Source: Elusimicrobiota bacterium
Lineage (GTDB): Bacteria > Elusimicrobiota > Elusimicrobia > JACQPE01
Reading direction: 5' to 3'
Length of the DNA: 64,000 nucleotides
Assembly (NCBI GenBank): GCA_016180815.1
Contig: JACPAN010000012.1
Location: 1-64,000, forward strand
Within the stretch, counting starts at the first letter, position 1. Every line of letters begins with the position of its first letter. A program made the translations under genes and the position numbers. Under the pieces are notes generated by a model. It did no database searches, was not told the DNA's origin, and saw only the letters and a list, made by a program, of their open reading frames with translations. This document shows positions 7,711 to 15,593 of the stretch, piece after piece.

Positions 7711-8553
7711 CTAAAAACGGACCAGCCGGACGGGACCCGGAAGCGGGCCGCCCAAGAATAGGCGCGCCGCGCGCCGGAAACCTTCGGGGTCGTCGCTGAC
7801 GAAAAATCGGACTTTCGCGCCTCGGGTTTTTCCGGCAGCCGCCAAATTCATTTCCATCAGTTTTTCTTGAACGTTAAAGGCCACGGCCGTCGGTGAATCC
7901 ACGATCGGGGTGGTTCGTTTGAACAACTTGGCGATCGCGGGCTCAAGCATCGGGTAATGCGTGCAGCCTAAAACCAGGACATCCGGTTTTTTCCGGGCTA
8001 AGCCCGATAGGTAAATGCGAGCCGTTTGATCCGTTACCGGATGATTGAGCCACCCCTCTTCCACTAAAGAAACGAATAAGGAGCAGGCTTGGCCGAGCAC
8101 CGTGGCCCTGGGAGCGATTTTTTTAATTTCTTTGGCGTAAACCGAGCTGGCGATCGTTGATTTGGTGCCGATGACCGCGATGGTTCCTTTCGGGGCCAGG
8201 CGCGCGGCGGCTTGGGCCCCGGCTTTGACCACGCCGATAACCGGCGCCGGCAGTTCATTCGCCAAAGCGGCGCCGGCATGCGCGGAGGCCGTATTGCAGG
8301 CGATCACGATCATTTTGACGGCGGGTTTTTTGGGATTGGGGCCCAGGAGATAATGCGCGATTTCTTTGGAATAACGCAAAACAACGTCATGAGATTTTGT
8401 GCCGTAGGGCACGCGCGCCGTGTCGCCGAAATACACGAAGCGTTCATGGGGGAGCTCGGACATCAAGCCGCGCAGCACGGTCAGGCCGCCGATGCCCGAG
8501 TCAAAGACCCCGATCGGCAACTCTCGCAAGGAATCGGTTCGCTGTTTGATCAA
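7711..8553 (-). CDS. murI: Glutamate racemase
   Basis: This 280-residue protein converts L- to D-glutamate for peptidoglycan. The catalytic cysteines are Cys86 (IACNTASA) and Cys197 (LGCTHYPML), and the N-terminal IGVFDSGIGGLTVLR and VYFGDTARVPYG motifs are intact. The only available upstream starts are TTG codons: TTG at 8553, or alternatives 8529 and 8520, none with a strong Shine-Dalgarno, so the exact N-terminus is uncertain. It begins 11 bases after the amidase stop and is probably co-transcribed with it, a plausible wall-metabolism pair. Confidence 0.95.
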   Translation of the reverse strand: MIKQRTDSLRELPIGVFDSGIGGLTVLRGLMSELPHERFVYFGDTARVPYGTKSHDVVLRYSKEIAHYLLGPNPKKPAVKMIVIACNTASAHAGAALANELPAPVIGVVKAGAQAAARLAPKGTIAVIGTKSTIASSVYAKEIKKIAPRATVLGQACSLFVSLVEEGWLNHPVTDQTARIYLSGLARKKPDVLVLGCTHYPMLEPAIAKLFKRTTPIVDSPTAVAFNVQEKLMEMNLAAAGKTRGAKVRFFVSDDPEGFRRAARLFLGGPLPGPVRLVRF

Positions 8554-8564
8554 AGGAATGAGGG

Positions 8565-10172
8565 TTATTTACGGGGTTGCTTGAAGTAATTGATAATGCC
8601 CTCGGCCGTCGCTTGAGCGAATGTCTCCTGGAAGGCGGGGGATTCGAGCAGGCGCGCATCTTTGTCATAGGTCAAGAAACCGGATTCGATTAAAACGGCC
8701 GGAGTGCCGGCTTCACGGATGACGTGGAAATCGCCTTTCAAGATCCCGCGATTTTCGATTCTGCGCCCCAGACGCTTGCCCAGCATGGCGTTGACGGACG
8801 CGGCCAATCGTTCGGACTCCCGGATCACGGCTTTTTCCGGCTCGATTTTGATGGAGCGCCTGGGGTCGGTTTTTTCCCAGCCGGCGGCTTCGGCTCTGGC
8901 CGCCTTGGAGGAGACATTCGCCGGAATATAGATTTCAAAACCGCCTTTGTTCCTGCTTTTCGAGGCGTTGGCGTGAATCGACACGAAAATATGGGGTTTG
9001 CGTTTGCGCACGATCCCGACGCGGCTGTCGAGATCGAGGGTCCGGTCATGGTTTCGAGAGAGGATGATTTCCGCATCCGGCATTTTTCGTTTAAGCGCCG
9101 TTTCGATTTTTCGCACCATGACCAGGTTGATGTCTTTTTCCCGCGTTCCTTTTTTGTTGGTGCTGCCCGAATCTTTTCCGCCGTGGCCGGCATCGAGCAC
9201 GATCACGAATCGTTTTTTGCCCGCGTGCAACCGAGGCGAAGCGATGGCCGGCGGCGCAGGCGTTAAGGTTACCGCGGCCGGCTCTTTTTTGAGCGTCGGC
9301 GTAGCGGCACGGATTTTTGCCGGCGGGGTCGGTTTCAGCGGCGCTATTTGCACCAGCGAGGCCGCCATCAACGGCGCCGGTTTCGTGATTTTTATTTTCA
9401 GCTTGCGCCGGGGCCAAGTTTCTTCCGTGGCGTCGATTTCCCCGAAGGCGATTGCCGCATCGACCGGAAAGTGAAAAACGAGGGAATTTTCAACCGGATC
9501 AGGCAGGGCCTTCCACCGGCCGCGATACGCGGGAGCAATTTTCCCGGAGGAGTGTTGCCCCGCGGCTAGGCGGCTGTAGGGAAAATGCACGGCCAGGTAG
9601 GGTTTTTGATGAGTTTGCCCGGCCGGATGATAGGTGATTTCATAGTGGCGCAAATCCGAGGGGAGCCGGAATCTGATCCAGGTTTCCCGGGCGCGTTCCT
9701 CGATTTCCGGGGCGTCCACGTCTTGGACGAAGTACAAGCGCACTTTGTTGGCGGCCGCGGCCTCGGTTTCCATGCCCACGTAAGATTTCAACGTTTTCAA
9801 ATGAAGGACGGACAGGGGGATCAGGATTTCCTTGCCGTCGGGGCTCAGCAGAGCGGGCTTGGGCAGCGCCATGGATTTGGACCCCAACAGCGCGTTGTTG
9901 GCGTTGACGTTGAAGGTCAAGCGTTTGTGATCCTTCAGTCTTAATTCGATGGAATTGCTTTTGTTATAGCGATGAATTTTGGCGCCGAAAATTTTGGCCA
10001 CGGTGGCCGCCGGGATATAGCGCAGCCCGGCGTTCTCATATGCCCAAAAATTCATGGTGTCTTCCCGCGGCAGAATTTCAGCGGCAAAAGGGACGCGTTC
10101 CGCGCCCGCAGGGATATGCAGAGCCCGGGCGCTCACCGGTAATAATAAGGACAACAAGAGAAACCGCGCCAT
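8565..10172 (-). CDS. N-acetylmuramoyl-L-alanine amidase with copper-amine-oxidase-like N-domain
   Basis: The start is placed at ATG 10172 because a signal peptide begins there (MARFLLLSLLLPVSARA); the longer frame to 10259 adds an arginine-rich segment unlike a leader. The exported protein has about 535 residues. An N-terminal copper-amine-oxidase-like stalk domain (WAYENAGLRYIPAATVAKIFGA) is followed by an AMIN-like beta region and a proline-rich linker. The C-terminal Amidase_3 zinc hydrolase has DAGHGGKDSG, REKDINL, FVSIHANAS and the catalytic ESGFLT motif. It cleaves the amide between MurNAc and stem peptide, as in cell separation. Regulation through the AMIN-like part is inferred from homologues. 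Confidence 0.9.
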   Translation of the reverse strand: MARFLLLSLLLPVSARALHIPAGAERVPFAAEILPREDTMNFWAYENAGLRYIPAATVAKIFGAKIHRYNKSNSIELRLKDHKRLTFNVNANNALLGSKSMALPKPALLSPDGKEILIPLSVLHLKTLKSYVGMETEAAAANKVRLYFVQDVDAPEIEERARETWIRFRLPSDLRHYEITYHPAGQTHQKPYLAVHFPYSRLAAGQHSSGKIAPAYRGRWKALPDPVENSLVFHFPVDAAIAFGEIDATEETWPRRKLKIKITKPAPLMAASLVQIAPLKPTPPAKIRAATPTLKKEPAAVTLTPAPPAIASPRLHAGKKRFVIVLDAGHGGKDSGSTNKKGTREKDINLVMVRKIETALKRKMPDAEIILSRNHDRTLDLDSRVGIVRKRKPHIFVSIHANASKSRNKGGFEIYIPANVSSKAARAEAAGWEKTDPRRSIKIEPEKAVIRESERLAASVNAMLGKRLGRRIENRGILKGDFHVIREAGTPAVLIESGFLTYDKDARLLESPAFQETFAQATAEGIINYFKQPRK

Positions 10173-10265
10173 AATCAGGGACCGTAGGGTCTCTATTAGT
10201 GTACCCCTGATCGGGCTCGGGCGCCAGTGTTTTTCTCGACGGTAGACGGCCGTATTCATGTCGCC

Positions 10266-10826
10266 TTAGGGTATCAAGGAGTCCGGATGAACGAGAATCT
10301 CCCGGCTTTTTTCACATTGGCTGATCCAGCGCCCCAGCACGAAGAGGTAGTCCGAGGAACGGTTGACATAGACCAGGGTCTCCTTAGCGGGCGTCGGGGC
10401 AAGGATGGGCGCCAGGCGGCGCTCGGCCCTTCTGACAATGCTGCGGGCGTGGTGAATGTTGGCGGATAGGGCGTCGGCGCCGGGCAAGATGAAATTTTTG
10501 AGCTCCGGCAATTCGCCGTCCATGCGATCGATGGCCTGTTCGAGCTCTTTGGCCAGGTGTTGGGGCCATGGTTTCCCCATTGTGCCGCCGCGGGCCACGA
10601 CGCTGCCGAGATAAAAGAAAACTTTTTGCATGGTTTCGATGACGGTGATTTCAGCCGCATACGGGCGCCGGGTTAAACCGGCCCGGACCATGCCTAATAT
10701 GGAAATCGCTTCATCCAAGGCGCCCAAGGCTTCGATGGATGGATGGTTTTTCGCAACCCGCCCTCCGGCTAAAAGCCCGGTTTCGCCCGCGTCGCCTTTC
10801 TTCGTGTAAATTTTGTAACTACCCAT
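10266..10826 (-). CDS. PduO-type cob(I)alamin adenosyltransferase
   Basis: The start is set at ATG 10826, which overlaps the sdhB stop (TAATG); the longer frame runs back into sdhB. The 186-residue protein makes adenosylcobalamin from ATP and cob(I)alamin. Typical PduO/MMAB signatures are present: YTKKGDAGETGLLAGGR at the N-terminus (ATP-binding), LGALDEAISILG, RSIVRRAERRL and YVNRSSDYLFVLGRW. Being coupled to sdhB hints at a link to propionate/methylmalonyl-CoA metabolism feeding succinate, but no B12 mutase lies in the window. Confidence 0.92.
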   Translation of the reverse strand: MGSYKIYTKKGDAGETGLLAGGRVAKNHPSIEALGALDEAISILGMVRAGLTRRPYAAEITVIETMQKVFFYLGSVVARGGTMGKPWPQHLAKELEQAIDRMDGELPELKNFILPGADALSANIHHARSIVRRAERRLAPILAPTPAKETLVYVNRSSDYLFVLGRWISQCEKSREILVHPDSLIP

Positions 10827-11599
10827 TACCCGCCGCCGGTTTTCTTCGTTTCTTCTTGCGAACAAAATCCGGCGCGAAGTAATTCGCGGTTCAATCGGGC
10901 GATATTGCCGAGTTTGATTTCTTTGGGACAGGCGGCTTCGCACTCGGCTTCATTGGAGCAATTGCCGAAACCTTCGGCATCCATTTGACGGACCATGGCC
11001 GGCGCCCGTCGGTCACGCTCCGGCGCGCCTTGCGGCAGCAATGCCAAATGGGAAACCTTGGCTGAAACGAACAGCATGGCCGAGGCATTGGGGCAGGCGG
11101 CCACGCAGGCGCCGCAGCCGATGCAAGCGGCCGCATCCATCGCCGCTTCGGCGGTATTTTTTGGAATCAGCGTGGCGTTGGCGTCCGGGGCTTGCCCGGT
11201 GCCGACGGAGACAAAACCGCCGGCCGCCATGATGCGGTCGAACGACGAACGGTCGACCGTTAAATCTTTAACGGGGGGAAAGGCGGCGGCACGGAACGGT
11301 TCGATGGTGATGGTGGCGCCGTTTTTGAAGGAGCGCATAAAGAGCTGGCACGTGGCCGTCCCTTTCTGCGGGCCGTGCGCCCGGCCGTTGATGACCAAGC
11401 TGCACATGCCGCAGATGCCTTCGCGGCAGTCGGAATCAAAGGCGATGGGTTCTTCGCCCTTGGCCAATAGCTTCTCGTTGACCATGTCGAGCATTTCCAG
11501 AAAGGACATGTCGCCGGTCACGTTGTCGGCTTCGTAAGCCACCAGTTTGCCCGGCGCGCCGGGGGATTTTTGCCGCCAAACCCTTAACGTGAAATTCAT
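10826..11599 (-). CDS. sdhB: Succinate dehydrogenase/fumarate reductase iron-sulfur subunit
   Basis: The protein has 257 residues. The N-terminal 2Fe-2S ferredoxin domain carries CREGICGMC (Cys58, 63, 66) and a later TATCQ cysteine. The C-terminal domain holds [12 protein letters not shown] and CEAACP for the 4Fe-4S and 3Fe-4S clusters. It relays electrons from the flavoprotein to quinone at the membrane subunit. The spacing and the extended middle region match the non-classical SdhB/FrdB type paired with a single b558 subunit. Its start abuts the sdhA stop. Confidence 0.94.
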   Translation of the reverse strand: MNFTLRVWRQKSPGAPGKLVAYEADNVTGDMSFLEMLDMVNEKLLAKGEEPIAFDSDCREGICGMCSLVINGRAHGPQKGTATCQLFMRSFKNGATITIEPFRAAAFPPVKDLTVDRSSFDRIMAAGGFVSVGTGQAPDANATLIPKNTAEAAMDAAACIGCGACVAACPNASAMLFVSAKVSHLALLPQGAPERDRRAPAMVRQMDAEGFGNCSNEAECEAACPKEIKLGNIARLNRELLRAGFCSQEETKKTGGG

Positions 11600-13512
11600 T
11601 AGGCGTAGTTCCTTTGGGTCAAATGAACGTCCTCGAAGGCCAAGGGTTCCTGGTGGCGCAGCGGCGTTTGGCCCACGCCTTTAAATTCCCAAGCGGCCAC
11701 ATGGCAAAAATTTTGATCGTCGCGTTTGGCTTCGCCGTCGGGCGTTTGGTATTCATCCCGGAAATGCCCGCCGCACGATTCCCGGCGCTCCAAGGCGTCG
11801 CGCGCGATGAGTTCGGCGAATTCCAGGTAGTCGGCTACCCGGCCCGCTTTTTCCAAGGTTTGGTTGAAATCGTCGCTGCCGCCCGCGATGTTGACGTTGG
11901 TCCGGAATTCCTCGCGGATTTCAGGGATTTTAGCCAGGAGTGATTTGAGGCCTTTTTCATTGCGGGACATGCCGCAATAATCCCACATGAGAGCGCCGAG
12001 TTGTTTATGAAAATCATTCGGCGTTCGTTTGCCGTTGGCGGCAAGCAGCCCTTTGGTTTTTTCTTCGACGGCGGCCGCCGTTTCCTTGAACGCCGGATGA
12101 GCGTCGGCGCGCGGCAATTTTGATGAGGCCAGGTATCCGCCCAGCGTATACGGGATGACGAAATAGCCGTCCGCCAAGCCCTGCATCAGAGCCGACGCCC
12201 CCAGACGGTTCGCGCCATGATCGGAAAAATTCGCTTCCCCCAGACAAAACAGGCCCGGGATCGTGGTCATGAGATTGTAGTCCACCCATAAGCCGCCCAT
12301 GGTGTAATGAACGGCCGGGTAAATGCGCATCGGCGTCTCATAGGGGTTCTCAGCGGTGATGTGCCGGTACATGTCGAAGAGATTGCCGTATTTTTCCCGG
12401 ATTTTATCGGTTCCGAGGCGTTTGATGGCGTCGGTAAAATCGAGGTACACCGATAAACCCGTTTCGCCCACGCCCCGCCCGTCATCGGTCATCTGCTTGG
12501 CGTTTCTTGAAGCGACGTCGCGCGGCACCAGATTGCCGAAACTGGGGTATTTGCGCTCCAGATAATAATCGCGCTCCTCTTCGGGGATGGCCGACGGGGG
12601 GCGCTTGTCCCCTTTTGTTTTGGGCACCCACACGCGCCCATCGTTGCGCAGGCTCTCGCTCATGAGGGTCAGTTTGGATTGGTGGTTTCCGGAAACCGGG
12701 ATGCAGGTCGGGTGGATTTGGGTGTAGCAGGGATTGGCGAAAAAGGCCCCGCGTTTATGCGCCCGCCAGGCGGCCGTCACATTGCAGGATAAGGCATTGG
12801 TGGAGAGGTAAAAAACATTGCCGTAGCCGCCGGTGGCCAAAATCACGGCATGGCCGGCGTATGTTTCGATTTTTCCGGTGACCAGGTTGCGCGCCACAAT
12901 GCCGCGCGCCGCACCGTCGACAATCACCAAATCGAGCATTTCCCGCCGGGGGAAAATTGTCGCCTGGCCCAACCCTGCCTGGCGCATTAAGGCGCTGTAA
13001 GCGCCCAACAGAAGCTGCTGGCCGGTTTGGCCTCGGGCATAAAACGTCCTTGAAACCTGGGCGCCGCCGAAAGAGCGGTTGGCCAGAGTCCCGCCGTATT
13101 CCCGGGCGAAGGGCACGCCTTGAGCTACGCATTGATCGATGATCGCGTTGCTGATTTGGGCCAGTCTGTAAACATTGGCCTCCCTGGACCTGAAATCCCC
13201 GCCTTTGATGGTATCGTAGAAGAGGCGCCGGACGCTGTCGCCGTCGTTGGGATAATTTTTTGCGGCGTTGATGCCGCCTTGGGCTGCGATGGAATGCGCG
13301 CGGCGCGGGCTGTCCTGTAGGCAGACGACTTTGACATTGTAGCCGAGTTCGGCGAGAGAAGCGGCTGCGCTGGCGCCGGCTAAACCCGTGCCCACCACGA
13401 CAATGTCGAATTTGCGTTTATTGGCTGGGTTGACCAGTTTTAAGTCAAAACGATGCTTGTCCCATTTTTGGTCCAGAGGGCCGGACGGAATGCGGGAGTT
13501 GAGTTCCGTCAT
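11599..13512 (-). CDS. sdhA: Succinate dehydrogenase/fumarate reductase flavoprotein subunit
   Basis: The protein has 637 residues. The FAD-binding Rossmann motif [20 protein letters not shown] lies near residues 41-60. The [12 protein letters not shown] segment contains the histidine that in SdhA binds FAD covalently. [18 protein letters not shown] and the [23 protein letters not shown] motif are conserved. It oxidises succinate to fumarate (or the reverse). Its stop overlaps the sdhB start and its start overlaps the sdhC stop, so sdhC-sdhA-sdhB is one coupled unit. Confidence 0.95.
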   Translation of the reverse strand: MTELNSRIPSGPLDQKWDKHRFDLKLVNPANKRKFDIVVVGTGLAGASAAASLAELGYNVKVVCLQDSPRRAHSIAAQGGINAAKNYPNDGDSVRRLFYDTIKGGDFRSREANVYRLAQISNAIIDQCVAQGVPFAREYGGTLANRSFGGAQVSRTFYARGQTGQQLLLGAYSALMRQAGLGQATIFPRREMLDLVIVDGAARGIVARNLVTGKIETYAGHAVILATGGYGNVFYLSTNALSCNVTAAWRAHKRGAFFANPCYTQIHPTCIPVSGNHQSKLTLMSESLRNDGRVWVPKTKGDKRPPSAIPEEERDYYLERKYPSFGNLVPRDVASRNAKQMTDDGRGVGETGLSVYLDFTDAIKRLGTDKIREKYGNLFDMYRHITAENPYETPMRIYPAVHYTMGGLWVDYNLMTTIPGLFCLGEANFSDHGANRLGASALMQGLADGYFVIPYTLGGYLASSKLPRADAHPAFKETAAAVEEKTKGLLAANGKRTPNDFHKQLGALMWDYCGMSRNEKGLKSLLAKIPEIREEFRTNVNIAGGSDDFNQTLEKAGRVADYLEFAELIARDALERRESCGGHFRDEYQTPDGEAKRDDQNFCHVAAWEFKGVGQTPLRHQEPLAFEDVHLTQRNYA

Positions 13513-14156
13513 GGCATGGAACTGCCGCTAAAACGGGCCCAAAGCGGCAGGAAAGCGAACCCGCCGGCGATCACGACGGCGAAGACCAGGCCCGTGCGTT
13601 TGATGAGGGGGGTATATTTAGGATGGCTCACCCCCAAGGTTTGAAATGCGCTCCAGAAACCGTGGCTTAAGTGAAACCCCAGCAGCGCCATGGCCAGCAC
13701 ATAGAAGGCGGTGTAGAGATTGTTTTGAAAAGAGTCGATGACCAGCCGGTAAAGGCCGAATGATTTGTCGCCGAACTTAAACGTCTTAATGTGGATGATC
13801 ACAAAGGCGAGCAGAATCAAACCGGAGTAGATCATGGTGCGCGATCCCGGAGTCCGGCCGCCTTTGGCCACGCTCATAACATAAGCCGCCGGCCTGGCTT
13901 TTCGATTTTCGTATTTGACCCTAAGCGACATCACGATATGGCCCAGAAATAAAAGGGCCAGGACAAGCTCCGCCGGAATGATCAACGGGTTGCTTTCCAG
14001 GGCCTCGGCATAGCGGTTGAAGGAATTTTCTCCGGCAACGAGCAGCAGATTGCCGGCCAAGTGCGTGATGAGGAAACCGCACAGCAACAGACCGGCCGCA
14101 GCCACCAAGGTTTTTTTCCCGATGGAGGAGGAGAGAAGCCGGGTCAGCCAGCCCAT
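13509..14156 (-). CDS. sdhC: Succinate dehydrogenase cytochrome b558 subunit
   Basis: This 215-residue membrane protein has about five transmembrane helices and belongs to the single-subunit b558 anchor family (SdhC/FrdC of the Bacillus/Wolinella type). Conserved histidines for heme occur in the helices: [37 protein letters not shown] and [17 protein letters not shown]. It anchors SdhA/B and passes electrons to quinone. Absence of a separate sdhD agrees with this type, which often uses menaquinone. Confidence 0.93.
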   Translation of the reverse strand: MGWLTRLLSSSIGKKTLVAAAGLLLCGFLITHLAGNLLLVAGENSFNRYAEALESNPLIIPAELVLALLFLGHIVMSLRVKYENRKARPAAYVMSVAKGGRTPGSRTMIYSGLILLAFVIIHIKTFKFGDKSFGLYRLVIDSFQNNLYTAFYVLAMALLGFHLSHGFWSAFQTLGVSHPKYTPLIKRTGLVFAVVIAGGFAFLPLWARFSGSSMP

Positions 14157-14166
14157 GGGAGTAATC

Positions 14167-14397
14167 TTATATGTTTGTCGTCACCAACGTTTCCGTGGTT
14201 TGCACGCCGTGGATGGCGCGCACTTCGCGCACCACGAGACCGGAGAGTTTATCGAGCGTATCGGCTTCCGCCGTGATGATGGCGTCCCATCCGCCGAAGG
14301 TCAAATAAACTTCCTGCACGCCTTTGACCTGCCGGATTTGGGAAAGAACTTTTTGCTCCAAGCCTGCGGCCAGTTTGACCAGCACGAAAGCGATCAT
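14167..14397 (-). CDS. Stand-alone RAM (AsnC/Lrp ligand-binding) domain protein
   Basis: This 76-residue protein consists only of the Lrp/AsnC C-terminal RAM fold, with no DNA-binding domain. The features are FVLVKLAAGLEQKVLSQIRQ, VKGVQEVYLTFGGWDAIITA and a final strand GVQTTETLVTT. Stand-alone RAM proteins assemble into rings that bind amino acids or other small molecules; their targets are mostly unknown. It lies 13 bases after the LipM-like gene and 10 before sdhC, with the preceding sequence AGGGAGGTTCC giving a good ribosome site. Its operon position suggests a metabolic sensor, but this is inference. Confidence 0.85.
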   Translation of the reverse strand: MIAFVLVKLAAGLEQKVLSQIRQVKGVQEVYLTFGGWDAIITAEADTLDKLSGLVVREVRAIHGVQTTETLVTTNI

Positions 14398-14410
14398 GGA
14401 ACCTCCCTCG

Positions 14411-15088
14411 TTAAAGTCCAGGGCTCTGGACTTGATTGGCCCCGATGCCGGGCGCGCATCGCTGGGCAGAATATGATTCTACTTGTTTGGCCTTTTGAAG
14501 GAAAATATTTTCGGCCAGCAAAGGGCACGAGCGCAGCGTCTGAGCCAGCGTTTCTTGTTGAAGCCCGGCGATCTTGATCGTGCCCTGATAAATGAAGCAA
14601 TCGCCGGCTAAGCGCAAACCGCCGCCTAAAATTTTGCGGCCGTTGATCAGGCCGTCGTAAAGGGAGGGAGGATCATCGAAGCAGGAAGGCAGGGCCGCGG
14701 GCGGGCTTTTCGGGGGGCATTGCATGGACAGCTCAACCGGAAACCCAAGTTTGTTCAACGCCCAGGCCAAGGGTTCATGGATGGCCAAGTAAATTTCATT
14801 AATGGACCGGCGATGGGGCCGTTCGGCCGTGACGCAGACCGTCACTTCGCCTTCGGGCCGGTGAATAACCAACCCTCCTCCGGTGGGCCGTTTAACGGCC
14901 GCAATGCCGAATTGCGTCACGAGCGGATGATCGGCGGACAGACTGAAACCGATCGTGATCGAGGTTTCCTTCCATTTGTAGAGCCTGATGACCGGCTCGC
15001 TTTGGCCGCGTTTTATTTGTTCGAACAGCGCGCGGTCGGCGGCCATATTGGCGGCTGCGTATGCGGGAGGATCGCTGCGAATGATCAT
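14411..15088 (-). CDS. LipM/LplA-family octanoyltransferase or lipoate ligase
   Basis: The start is taken at ATG 15088 (about 225 residues); the longer frame reaches towards the divergent regulator. The biotin/lipoyl protein ligase fold is visible: VKRPTGGGLVIHRPEGEVTV and the lysine motif INGRKILGGGLR. The segment SCFDDPPSLYDGL has a cysteine at the place of the LipM catalytic cysteine (ACFD.PS.YE in LipM). That favours an octanoyl-ACP:protein transferase, which would supply LipA (48723), over a salvage ligase. Clients would be GcvH, PdhC and other lipoyl proteins. The C-terminus differs from LplA, as it lacks the extra LplA domain. Confidence 0.75.
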   Translation of the reverse strand: MIIRSDPPAYAAANMAADRALFEQIKRGQSEPVIRLYKWKETSITIGFSLSADHPLVTQFGIAAVKRPTGGGLVIHRPEGEVTVCVTAERPHRRSINEIYLAIHEPLAWALNKLGFPVELSMQCPPKSPPAALPSCFDDPPSLYDGLINGRKILGGGLRLAGDCFIYQGTIKIAGLQQETLAQTLRSCPLLAENIFLQKAKQVESYSAQRCAPGIGANQVQSPGL

Positions 15089-15203
15089 GACGTCTATTAT
15101 CCAACAAATACGCGATGCCTCCCCGGAAATCAAGGGCGGCTCCCCTGGCGCATCCGGGGAAAATGGGCTAATCTTGATGGTTTATATTGAAAGCGAGGGA
15201 GGC

Positions 15204-15593
15204 ATGTCCGGCAAAACAAAAGTATTGGTTATCGACGACGACGAGGGAGTCGTCAAATTCATCCAGGCCCTGCTCGATGAGAACGGCTATCAGGTGGAAA
15301 TGGCTACGCAAGCGCATGAGGGTTTGGCTGCGGTGCGGCGTTGGCAGCCGGACTTGGTCATCCTGGATGTGTATATGCCCAACCTGGACGGTCTTGATTT
15401 ATTGGCCTATTTAAAGGGAGGCCCTTCCTCCAAACCTCTGCGCATCATCATGTTGACTTCGGCGGATACCATCAAAAGCACGGAAACGGCCTTTCATTTG
15501 GGCGCCGACGCTTATTTGACCAAACCCATCAAGCCCACTCGTCTGCTGGCCAAAATTAAAGAGCTGATGGCCGGCAAGGCGGATGCTTCGTGA
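15204..15593 (+). CDS. CheY-like single-domain response regulator
   Basis: The start is at ATG 15204 with GAGGGAGG immediately upstream; the longer frame overlaps the divergent lipM-like gene. The 129-residue receiver has acidic pocket VIDDDE, phosphoacceptor Asp in LVILDVYMPNLDG, the switch threonine/serine in MLTSAD and the lysine in LTKPIKP. There is no output domain. It ends in GTGA overlap with the hybrid kinase, so it is likely a partner or phosphate sink of that kinase. Confidence 0.92.
   Translation: MSGKTKVLVIDDDEGVVKFIQALLDENGYQVEMATQAHEGLAAVRRWQPDLVILDVYMPNLDGLDLLAYLKGGPSSKPLRIIMLTSADTIKSTETAFHLGADAYLTKPIKPTRLLAKIKELMAGKADAS

Noticed and set aside
9091-9637. Several open frames on both strands within the amidase gene
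   Set aside because: They overlap the conserved linker and catalytic domain in wrong frames and lack domain signatures.
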